NCBI RefSeq assembly: GCF_028283705.1
Contig: NZ_JAPWKD010000011.1
Span: forward strand, 496,001-560,000
From: Pantoea sp.
Lineage (GTDB): Bacteria > Pseudomonadota > Gammaproteobacteria > Enterobacterales > Enterobacteriaceae
Reading direction: 5' to 3'
DNA length: 64,000 nt
Shown: positions 25,233-32,436 of the stretch, one piece after another
Numbering within the stretch: the stretch's first letter is position 1
Layout: each line of letters opens with the position of its first letter
The notes under the pieces: model-generated
Databases searched by the model: none
What the model was told of the DNA's origin: nothing
Seen by the model: only the letters and a program-made list of their open reading frames with translations
Position numbers and translations under genes: made by a program

Positions 25233-26798
25233 TTACTTACTCATGCTGGCGATGTTGAACACCTGTTCCAGCATTGGGTTAAAGACATAACCTTTTACCT
25301 GCTTGTTCATCGCCAGCTGGTAGTTCTTCTGGAACAAATAAACGTAGGCGGCTTCGTCGATGACGATCTTCTCGGCCTGCTGATAATCTTTGGTACGAGC
25401 CTTTTGGTCGGTGGTTGCCAGCGCGCTTTTCATCAGCTTGTCCACTTCGGCGTTTTCATAGAAGGAACGGTTGCCCGGCAGGCCTTTCTTATCCGACTCG
25501 AACCAGTAGTTCATAAACATGTAGGGGTCGGCGAAATCCGGGCTCCAGTTACCGATGGCGATGTCGTAATCCCCTTTGCCAACGCGCTCGCGCATGGTGG
25601 CGTTCGCCAGTTTTTCCAACTTCACGTTGACGCCAATCTTGCTCAGGCTGGCCTGAGTCGAGAGGGCAATCGGCTCCCAGTTGGGATCGTTATCCGAATA
25701 GAGGAAAGTCAGGCTGGTGGGTTTCTGCGGTACTTTGTCCAGCGCGGCTTTGGCTTTTGCTTCGTCCATGCTGTATTGCATGGCGGAGGCATCGTAACCC
25801 CACATCCCTTCAGGAATCGGGCCGCGCATCTGTTTGCCGTAGCCGCTGAGGATGCCTTTTACCATGCCCTGATAATCAGTTGCCCAAGAGATGGCGCGAC
25901 GCAGATCGACCTGGCTCATCGGCCCCTTACCGTTGTTGAGGTAGAGGTAAGTCACGCGCAGCGAGGGATATTCCGCTACCTCGACTTTGCCTTCCTGTTT
26001 CAGGGCGGTGAGTTGATCGACCGGCAGCGAATCGGCGATATCGATATCGCCGCGCGACAGTTGCAGACGGCGCGAGGCGCTTTCACCAATAATTTTTACC
26101 GACACGCGTTTAAACGCCGGTTTGGCTCCGGCGTAATACGGGTTCGGCACCAGCACCAGCTGCTGGCCTTTCTGCCAGCTTTTCAGCATAAACGGGCCGG
26201 AACCGGCGGTATGCTCCGCCAGATAAGCACGCGCATCATCATCAGGGTGCGCTTTCAACACCGCCGGGTTAATGATCGAGGCACCATCATTCGCCAGGGT
26301 ATACAGAAACGGGGCGAAGGGCTGGCTGAGGGTAAACGTCACCGTGTGTGGATCGACTACGTCGATTTTCAGGTCAGCCGGATAAGCTTCTGCCGGGCCT
26401 TGTTTGATTTTTAGCAGACGTTCAAACGAGGCTTTTACCGCATCGGCAGTGACGGCGCTGCCATCATCAAATTTGGCGTTATCTTTGAGTTTGAAAGTCC
26501 AGGTTTTCTGGTCTGCTGAGGCCTGCCAGCTGGTGGCCAAATCCCCTTCCACCTCGGTAGACCCTTTGCCATCCACCGTTTTGTAGCGCACCAGACGCTG
26601 ATAGGCCGGGTAGGTCACGGTCCAGTCGTTATTATCGATGGTGACCGCCGGATCGAGGGTTTGCGGATCGGCGGCTTTGCCGATCACCAGCATATCTTTT
26701 GGCACCGCCGCCTGCACGGCAGCAGGTAAAGCCAGTGCCAGCGCGCTGGTCAAAAGGGCCGGGCGTAACAGCGAACGGAACAGGTGTGTCGTCTTCAT
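25233..26798 (-). CDS. ddpA: Periplasmic peptide-binding protein (DdpA/DppA type)
   Basis: The start ATG at 26798 gives 521 residues with a clear Sec signal peptide ending in LPAAVQA. The mature part is a family 5 solute-binding protein: KAADPQTLDPAVTIDNNDWTV, AFKLKDNAKFDDGSAVTADAVKASFERL-like region, and RRAISWATDYQGMVKGILSGYG. It would bind dipeptides, here probably D-Ala-D-Ala because the operon begins with a DdpX-type dipeptidase in the same gene order as E. coli ddpXABCDF. Confidence 0.88.
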   Translation of the reverse strand: MKTTHLFRSLLRPALLTSALALALPAAVQAAVPKDMLVIGKAADPQTLDPAVTIDNNDWTVTYPAYQRLVRYKTVDGKGSTEVEGDLATSWQASADQKTWTFKLKDNAKFDDGSAVTADAVKASFERLLKIKQGPAEAYPADLKIDVVDPHTVTFTLSQPFAPFLYTLANDGASIINPAVLKAHPDDDARAYLAEHTAGSGPFMLKSWQKGQQLVLVPNPYYAGAKPAFKRVSVKIIGESASRRLQLSRGDIDIADSLPVDQLTALKQEGKVEVAEYPSLRVTYLYLNNGKGPMSQVDLRRAISWATDYQGMVKGILSGYGKQMRGPIPEGMWGYDASAMQYSMDEAKAKAALDKVPQKPTSLTFLYSDNDPNWEPIALSTQASLSKIGVNVKLEKLANATMRERVGKGDYDIAIGNWSPDFADPYMFMNYWFESDKKGLPGNRSFYENAEVDKLMKSALATTDQKARTKDYQQAEKIVIDEAAYVYLFQKNYQLAMNKQVKGYVFNPMLEQVFNIASMSK

Positions 26799-26817
26799 CG
26801 CAAAGCTCCAGTTAACA

Positions 26818-27387
26818 TTAAAGAAAGGTGTTGTCGTAACAGGAAAAACGATCGTCCAGCAGCGGGTAACGCAGCGCATCTGGTAGTTCGAAATGCCACC
26901 ATTCGCTGCTCATGCCAACAAAGCCGCCGCCAAACATAATCGCGTTGAGTAACAAACGATTACGCTGTGCGGCAACCGGCACGGAAGGATGGTACTGATG
27001 AGAACGTTCATGCATCTCATCAAAACCCGCACCCATATCGAGGATCTGCCCCTGTGGGTCCATCAGCGTGAGGTCAATGGCGACGCCACGACTGTGATTG
27101 GAACCGAGGGTGAGATCGGCGACATATTGCGGGTCGGGACAGGCTTGCCACAGCATCGCCTGCGCCTGGCGCGGACGGTAAGCGTCATAGACGCGCAGTT
27201 GCAGACCGGCCAGCGCGGCAATGGCGAGGCTTTTTTCCAGTGCGGCAACGGCGTCGGGATGCAGTAAGCAGCGCGCTTCGCGGTAGATGGGGCGTCCGGT
27301 GATGTTATCGTCCGTGGCGTATTTCAGATCGATCAGCAGCTCTGGAAAATGCTGTGCGAGATCGACCAGTTCACAATTGTCAGACAT
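26818..27387 (-). CDS. ddpX: D-alanyl-D-alanine dipeptidase, VanX family
   Basis: A 189-residue M15D peptidase. The zinc ligands and catalytic residues are in place: SNHSRGVAID with H98 and D105, and SSEWWHFE with E162 and H165; YDAYRPRQAQ carries the transition-state arginine. It hydrolyses D-Ala-D-Ala released from peptidoglycan. It sits directly upstream of the binding protein and transporter genes, as in E. coli, so imported dipeptide can be used as carbon and nitrogen source. Here it follows an RpiR regulator with only an eight-base gap. Confidence 0.93.
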   Translation of the reverse strand: MSDNCELVDLAQHFPELLIDLKYATDDNITGRPIYREARCLLHPDAVAALEKSLAIAALAGLQLRVYDAYRPRQAQAMLWQACPDPQYVADLTLGSNHSRGVAIDLTLMDPQGQILDMGAGFDEMHERSHQYHPSVPVAAQRNRLLLNAIMFGGGFVGMSSEWWHFELPDALRYPLLDDRFSCYDNTFL

Positions 27388-27395
27388 AGCAATCC

Positions 27396-28262
27396 TTAAC
27401 GTTCAAATTGACCAAATTCCTGCTGCAACTGGCGATTGGTCGCCAGGCGAGTGGCAAGGCCATCGCCCAGTTGATCGACCACACCCGAGAGCAGCAGATT
27501 AAACAGGCAGGAAATGGGAGCCAGCGAATCCCAGAAGTGTCCGGTATCGGTTTTCACCTGCAATAAATCCAGCGGATAGTCCCGTGCCCATGGGCACCAG
27601 ATGTCGGTGATTAACGCCAGTCCCACTTGTTGTTCGCTGGCGACGCGACAGTACTGGCGTGCGATGGCGGAGTAGGCACGCGTATCGGTAATCACCACAT
27701 AGGGGCGTTCAAAACCAGAGTTGAGTGATTCCACCCAGCTGCCAGACAGCCCCTCGGCGTAGCTGACGCGTGGACGCAAATATTCCAGATGACTGAAAAA
27801 GGCGTTGGCGATACCACGCGTGGACTGAATGCCGAGAACAAACACCGCATCGGCGTGGGTGAGTTGCTGCACCACGCGCTGGAAGACTTCGCTCTGCGCC
27901 AGTTGATAAACGTGCTGGATGGCATCCAGCTCCAAATCCAGTGACTGTTGCGAACGACGCGGTAAATGATTTTGCTGCTGCCAGGCATCAAGGCGCTCGT
28001 TCATGCCCCAGGCCTGATAAGGGATAGCAGGCAGGTCGCGCAGGCTTTTTTTCACATCGTCGAGGTTGCGATAACCGAGTTTGCGCAGATAGCGGCCCAC
28101 GGTAATGCCGGTTGTGCCGGTGGCGCGAGCGATGCTGTCCGCCGTTTCAAACGGAATCTGCGCGCTGTGCGTCAGCAGCCAGCTGGCAATGCGCCGGGCG
28201 CTGGGCGTTTGCTGGCTGAAACTGGCTTCAATGCGGGCGATCAATTCGGGTTTTGCAGTCAT
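27396..28262 (-). CDS. RpiR family transcriptional regulator
   Basis: A 288-residue protein: the N-terminal RpiR-type helix-turn-helix (ARIEASFSQQTPSARRIASWLL, then ADSIARATGTTGITVGRYLRKLGYRNLDDVKKSLR) followed by a SIS sugar-isomerase-like sensor domain (VFVLGIQSTRGIANAFFSHLEYL). It is the first gene of the ddpX operon. RpiR regulators often sense amino sugars or muropeptide pieces through the SIS domain, which would fit a cell-wall dipeptide operon. A sigma-54-like promoter lies upstream. Confidence 0.88.
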   Translation of the reverse strand: MTAKPELIARIEASFSQQTPSARRIASWLLTHSAQIPFETADSIARATGTTGITVGRYLRKLGYRNLDDVKKSLRDLPAIPYQAWGMNERLDAWQQQNHLPRRSQQSLDLELDAIQHVYQLAQSEVFQRVVQQLTHADAVFVLGIQSTRGIANAFFSHLEYLRPRVSYAEGLSGSWVESLNSGFERPYVVITDTRAYSAIARQYCRVASEQQVGLALITDIWCPWARDYPLDLLQVKTDTGHFWDSLAPISCLFNLLLSGVVDQLGDGLATRLATNRQLQQEFGQFER

Positions 28263-28319
28263 CGCGGCCTCCGTGTTAGCGGGCTGTCATCGGCTGACAT
28301 CCTGTTAGTTGAATAACAA

Positions 28320-28335
28320 TGCAGAACGCGTGCCA
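28320..28335 (-). promoter_or_regulatory. Candidate sigma-54 promoter for the rpiR-ddp operon
   Basis: On the minus strand the sequence reads TGGCACG-CGTT-CTGCA, which differs from the sigma-54 consensus TGGCACG-N4-TTGCA at one base and keeps the GG and GC with correct spacing. It lies 58 bases upstream of the regulator start codon. The E. coli ddp operon is known to be under NtrC/sigma-54 control, so the position makes biological sense. Confidence 0.65.
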
Positions 28336-28406
28336 AAGCCGCAGAACGCAGAAAACCTGCGTAATGACGCGGTGCGAGTTAACAACAGATCAACATTTGT
28401 GCAGCG

Positions 28407-28426
28407 TAGTTCACTTTTGGTGCAAC
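28407..28426. promoter_or_regulatory. Candidate NtrC enhancer site
   Basis: The sequence TAGTTCACTTTTGGTGCAAC has one excellent NtrC half-site (TTGGTGCAAC) and one weak half. It lies about 108 bases upstream of the transcription start implied by the sigma-54 promoter at 28320-28335, a usual distance for NtrC enhancers. Confidence 0.45.
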
Positions 28427-28442
28427 ACGGCAGGAGGTGAAG

Positions 28443-28547
28443 ATGATTCTGTGCGGCGGGTCAGACATTTTTTACAGAGCTCACCTCAAAGCGCGAATTG
28501 GTTATTTTTTGTTCCGAATTAAATTCTATTCTGACGCAAATCAATAA
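28443..28547 (+). CDS. Possible 34-residue small protein
   Basis: A 34-codon frame starting MILCGGSDIFYRAHLKAR and ending in DANQ, preceded at five-base spacing by a near-perfect AGGAGG (28432-28437). I do not recognise the peptide; the second half is aromatic and basic. It precedes a small DNA-binding protein gene on the same strand with a similarly strong ribosome site. It could be a genuine small protein or a chance frame. Confidence 0.3.
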   Translation: MILCGGSDIFYRAHLKARIGYFLFRIKFYSDANQ

Positions 28548-28604
28548 AACTTATATCTGATGGCTCAACCATGGAGATCAAATCACAGATGAGAGGAGGT
28601 TATG

Positions 28605-28820
28605 ATGCGTAACTCAGTCATGACGTTGCCGGAAATGGCACGCTATCTGGGGGTTCCGCCAGCGACTTTAGCACGGGCGATTTGTAATCGCGGAACGCTG
28701 GAGAGACTCCCGCTACCAGAAGCGGTAGACGAAGATGTGCCCCTGTCGCGCCGTTGCTGGTTCCCGCATGACGTAAGGCAATTCCGCCATGCGCTGCAAC
28801 GGGCAAAACATGGAGGCTAG
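28605..28820 (+). CDS. Small helix-turn-helix protein (excisionase/AlpA-like fold)
   Basis: A 71-residue protein starting MRNSVMTLPEMARYLGVPPATLARAICNRG, which reads as a MerR/excisionase-type winged helix (TLPEMARYLGVPPATLARAI), and ending with RRCWFPHDVRQFRHALQRAK. The second of two ATG codons is five bases from AGGAGG. No phage or integrase gene is adjacent, so it may be an isolated regulator or a remnant of a mobile element. The target is unknown. Confidence 0.6.
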   Translation: MRNSVMTLPEMARYLGVPPATLARAICNRGTLERLPLPEAVDEDVPLSRRCWFPHDVRQFRHALQRAKHGG

Positions 28821-28854
28821 TCACGCGCAAACATACTCCCGAGTGTTGGGAGCG

Positions 28855-28885
28855 GGGTGAGGTAAGGGTTGATGTGACCTCACCC
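28855..28885. repeat. Inverted repeat after the small HTH gene
   Basis: GGGTGAGGT (28855-28863) and ACCTCACCC (28877-28885) form a perfect nine-base stem with a 13-base loop, 34 bases after the HTH gene stop. No T tract follows, so intrinsic termination is doubtful. Confidence 0.4.
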
Positions 28886-29082
28886 TGAAAGCGCCGGAAA
28901 ACTGCCGATGACAAATCTCTGAAATTCACAACACTTCCCCTGCCTGATTTTTTCCTGACTATTTCCCGGACACCTGTACTTTCATCCTTTCCACTGACAG
29001 AACATTGAGTCGGTCAGGGATCGCTGTGTCGTGAGTCCCGGCTGTGGCATGACGCCAGAAACGCAAAAGGAAACCGATCATT

Positions 29083-29839
29083 ATGCAAATGCGCAGCACC
29101 TCTCTGCCGTTTATCCTGCTGGGAACGATGTTTACCGCCGGGGGATACGGCGGCACTCTCCTGATTTCTGCCTGGTTCCGTGCCCAGGGGGGCAGTGATA
29201 TCGATACCGGCAAAGCCCTCAGCCTGGCATTGGTCGGCACTTTGCTGGGTGTCCCTCTGGTCGGCTGGTGTGCTGGAAAAATTGATGCGGCCAGACTGGC
29301 CGCAGTAGCCGCATTGCGCCCGGTGATCATGGTCGGTCTCGGAGGGGCGGTGTTCTCCGGAATGATGGCGTTTCAGGTGTCTCTGACGGCAGGAACCCGC
29401 GTCAGCGCGGGGACTTTTTTCACTGTACATGCGGTGACCGCCGTAGTCGCCCGTCTGCTGCTGGTGCGACGTTTGCCCACCCGGCCACGTTTGCCACTGA
29501 TGGTGGGGTTGCTGGGGTGCCTGATTGCGGGGTTGATTTGTCTGCTGGGGCTGGCAATCCATCCCGCATTCCAGATTGCGGCCGGGATGTTGACCGGTGC
29601 CGGTTATGGTCTGCTCTATCCGGTGATTCAGACCTGGGCGGTTAACGACTCACCACGCCGCCCTGACATGGTTTGTCGTGTTATATTTTGTCGGCATATT
29701 TGGTTTTCCGGCTTTCGGCGGCTGGCTGCTGGTGACCGCAGGCAAAAGCGCGTTTGTCTGGTCGCTGGTGCTGCTGGAACTTGTGGTCGCGGTGGTGAGA
29801 AAACCGCGACCAGGGCGCATGCTAACCCTGAGCGATTAA
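29083..29839 (+). pseudogene. Degraded MFS transporter gene
   Basis: The frame from 29083 encodes hydrophobic MFS-like sequence (LGTMFTAGGYGGTLLISAWF, LGVPLVGWCAGKIDAARLAA, AGMLTGAGYGLLYPVIQTW) but then runs into unrelated, charged sequence. The missing C-terminal helix is found in the next frame from about 29672: WFVVLYFVGIFGFPAFGGWL and so on, ending at TAA 29837-29839. Adding both parts gives only about 250 residues against roughly 390 for such transporters, so there is an internal deletion as well as a frameshift. The remnant overlaps the convergent XRE gene by 18 bases. Confidence 0.78.
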
Positions 29840-30679
29840 CTGCTGCAATGACGCCGCGCTGGCGGCATCGTCAGGCACATAAACCAGCAAACGGTCACCG
29901 TTGCGTGAGGCCGACCACCAGTTGTTCTGGCGCAACGTCATTTCACCCACGCTGGCGCGGTGAAAACGCTTCACGCGATTTTCCACTTTACCCAATTCAT
30001 AACGCTGCCAGGTCCGGCCAAACTCGTCGGAACTGGCGAGCAGGCGGGCAAGAAAACTTTCCCAGTGCGGATCGCCAAGATGCTCGCCCATTTGTCCGCG
30101 AAACATCGCCACCATTTGCGGCATCACTTCTTCCCAGTCCGCCATGGCAGCACGCCAGCCGGGATGATTGAACGCCAGCCAGATACAGTTGCGATCTTCC
30201 AGGAGGATCTCCGCCATCTGCACCCCCATCAACTTACACCAGGCGGCGTTATAACCCAGAATATCGAAACGCGGTGTTTCGATAATTGCCGGTAACTGGA
30301 TAGCATCCAGCATTTGCTGATTGTGTTCGGCTATTTTGCAGCAGGCGGCAACCTCGCGCACTGAGGGGAGAATGTGCCCGGCGAGGGAGAACAGATGCTG
30401 CGTTTCCACATCATTACATTGCAGCGCTGTGGCGATGGCGGTGAGGGTTTTCGGGGAAGCCTTGATATCGCGTCCCTGCTCCAGCCAGGTGTACCAGGTA
30501 ACACCCACATCGGCCAGCTGGGCCACTTCTTCCCGACGTAAACCCGGCGTCCGACGATGGCGCATGCGCGGCAATCCCAGCCGGTTCGGATCGAGGCTTT
30601 CCCGGCGTGTGCGCAGAAAAGTGCCGAGTAATTTACGGTTGTGATTGGCGGTGTTGCTGGCCAGTTGCGCGGTAATCAT
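29822..30679 (-). CDS. XRE/MmyB-type transcriptional regulator
   Basis: A 285-residue protein starting at ATG 30679, nine bases after AGGAG. The N-terminus carries the LGTFLRTRRESLDP and RRTPGLRREEVAQLADVGVTWYTWLEQGRDIKAS helix-turn-helix typical of MmyB-like regulators. A PAS-like ligand domain (MmyB-type) follows, with LDAIQLPAIIETPRFDILGYNAAW and the C-terminal DRLLVYVPDD. It is divergent from a drug-efflux-type MFS gene and probably represses it. The ligand is unknown; fatty acid ligands are known for some family members. Confidence 0.88.
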   Translation of the reverse strand: MITAQLASNTANHNRKLLGTFLRTRRESLDPNRLGLPRMRHRRTPGLRREEVAQLADVGVTWYTWLEQGRDIKASPKTLTAIATALQCNDVETQHLFSLAGHILPSVREVAACCKIAEHNQQMLDAIQLPAIIETPRFDILGYNAAWCKLMGVQMAEILLEDRNCIWLAFNHPGWRAAMADWEEVMPQMVAMFRGQMGEHLGDPHWESFLARLLASSDEFGRTWQRYELGKVENRVKRFHRASVGEMTLRQNNWWSASRNGDRLLVYVPDDAASAASLQQLIAQG

Positions 30680-30734
30680 CAGCGGAACTCCTGACAAGAC
30701 GGGTAGTATTTATACCATGATAAACAAGCACTGG

Positions 30735-30755
30735 TACCCGTTTAATGGTTGGGTA
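30735..30755. promoter_or_regulatory. Candidate operator between the XRE regulator and the efflux gene
   Basis: TACCC (30735-30739) and GGGTA (30751-30755) form a spaced inverted repeat in the 116-base divergent promoter region. A second small dyad, GGTA-N7-TACC, lies at about 30701-30715. Either could be the regulator site. Confidence 0.3.
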
Positions 30756-30795
30756 ATGCTATGCTCCACTGCACACAAAAACAAGGGCAAAACCG

Positions 30796-32205
30796 ATGCA
30801 TACATCGCAACTTCAACGAGCAGGATTGGTGGTCCTGCTTTCCGGGCAGCTTCTGCCTATGATCGACTTTTCCATCGTCAACGTTGCGCTTGACGCCATG
30901 GCGCATAGCCTGCGCGCCACGCCAATTGAACTGGCGCTGATTGTGGCAGTTTACGGCATTGCCTTCGCCATCTGTCTGGCGATGGGTGGCCGTCTGGGGG
31001 ATAACTATGGTCGCCGTCGGGTCTTCCTGGCGGGCGTCTGGACCTTTGGCATTGCCTCACTGCTGTGTGGTATCGCCAACAATGTAGGCATGCTGATGTT
31101 CGCCCGCGCGTTACAGGGGGTGGGTGCTGCATTTATCGTGCCGCAAATCCTCGCCACCTTACACGTCACCCTGAAGGGGCGGGCGCATGCGCGTGCCATT
31201 GGTCTGTATGGGGGTATCGGCGGGCTGGCGTTTATTGTCGGCCAGGTGCTGGGGGGCTTTCTGATCAAGGCGGATATCGGCGGTTATGGCTGGCGCAGCG
31301 TGTTTCTGATCAACCTGCCGATTTGCCTCTTTGTGCTGCTGACCGCACGGCGTTTTGTGCCGGAGACGCACAATAACCAGCGCGTCGCCATTGACGTCAA
31401 CGGTACGCTGCTGCTGGCAGGGGCGGTCGGGTGCCTGATGCTGGCCCTGGCGCTGGGGCCGGTGCTGCACTGGTCATGGCCGTGTATGCTGCTGCTGGCG
31501 TTGTTCCCGCTGTTTCTGCATCGCCTGCGTCAAAGTTCATTGCGCCTCGAAGCCGCACAGGGTGCGCCACTGCTACCGCCTTCGCTGATGCGTCTGCCGG
31601 GGGTGCGTTTTGGTTTAACTATGGCGGTGCTGTTCTTCTCCTGCTGGAGTGGTTTTATGTTTGCGGTGGCGCTTACGCTGCAATCCGGTCTGGGGCTAAG
31701 CGCTTTCCAGTCAGGTAACGCCTTTATCGCGCTGGGGATCGCCTATTTTATCGGTTCGTTGCAAAGCACACGCATGGTCGAAAGGCGCGGTAAACGCGTC
31801 ACGTTATTGACCGGTTGCACCATTCAGATGCTGGGGCTGCTGGCGCTGATCGCCACTCTGCAATACGCCTGGCCAAACGTGGGCGTGGTCATGCTAATCC
31901 CGTCAACCGTACTGATTGGCTTTGGACAATCGTTTATTGTCAGCACCTTTTATCGTATTGGCATGACCGGCGTGCCGCATCATCAGGCTGGCGCGGGGAG
32001 CGCGATGCTGTCAACGGTGCAACAGTCGGCGCTGGGGTTAGGGCCAATGTTGCTGGGGAGCATATTTACCCAGCTCTATCTGCATGGCAATCATCTGTCG
32101 GCGATTACCGGCACCCTGATTGTCGAATGGGTATTAATGGCGGTGCTGGTGGTGTTAACCAGCATCAACCGTCGCTCCTTCCAGACGGCAGCGGCGGAAG
32201 GTTAA
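30796..32205 (+). CDS. MFS drug efflux transporter, EmrB/QacA (DHA2) type
   Basis: A 469-residue membrane protein with about 14 helices. LPMIDFSIVNVALDAMAHSL in helix 1 is the DHA2 motif, followed by GGRLGDNYGRRRVFLAG (motif A) and MLMFARALQGVGAAFIVPQ (motif B/C region). It is a proton-driven exporter of toxic compounds, substrate unknown. Divergent transcription from an MmyB-type regulator suggests inducible control. Confidence 0.9.
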   Translation: MHTSQLQRAGLVVLLSGQLLPMIDFSIVNVALDAMAHSLRATPIELALIVAVYGIAFAICLAMGGRLGDNYGRRRVFLAGVWTFGIASLLCGIANNVGMLMFARALQGVGAAFIVPQILATLHVTLKGRAHARAIGLYGGIGGLAFIVGQVLGGFLIKADIGGYGWRSVFLINLPICLFVLLTARRFVPETHNNQRVAIDVNGTLLLAGAVGCLMLALALGPVLHWSWPCMLLLALFPLFLHRLRQSSLRLEAAQGAPLLPPSLMRLPGVRFGLTMAVLFFSCWSGFMFAVALTLQSGLGLSAFQSGNAFIALGIAYFIGSLQSTRMVERRGKRVTLLTGCTIQMLGLLALIATLQYAWPNVGVVMLIPSTVLIGFGQSFIVSTFYRIGMTGVPHHQAGAGSAMLSTVQQSALGLGPMLLGSIFTQLYLHGNHLSAITGTLIVEWVLMAVLVVLTSINRRSFQTAAAEG

Positions 32206-32345
32206 TTGTTTACCTGGCGTAATTCTTCTGATGTGATTTAAGCAGCGGATTTTCAGCTTATTGTAAAATAACCGAAAATCGGCCTGTCGCAATGAATTTA
32301 CCATAGGCTTTGCGGTCTTTTTTCCGGAACATAACGCCACTACCG

Positions 32346-32377
32346 ATGGGCTGAACCATGTGTTCAGCCCATTTTTT
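32346..32377 (+). terminator. Strong intrinsic terminator
   Basis: ATGGGCTGAAC (32346-32356) pairs perfectly with GTTCAGCCCAT (32362-32372) across a five-base loop and is followed by TTTTT. It lies 140 bases after the efflux-gene stop and about 60 before the BamA paralogue, isolating the two. The long trailer between stop and terminator holds no supported gene. Confidence 0.85.
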
Positions 32378-32436
32378 GTGGTGCGGGAATCAAGGCATTC
32401 GCAACAGGCACAGGAATAGCGGCAGGCTCATAGCAG

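Noticed and set aside
32206..32340. Small RNA or small gene before the terminator at 32346
   Set aside because: The long trailer and strong terminator are suggestive, but no convincing promoter or coding frame was found, so only the terminator is reported.
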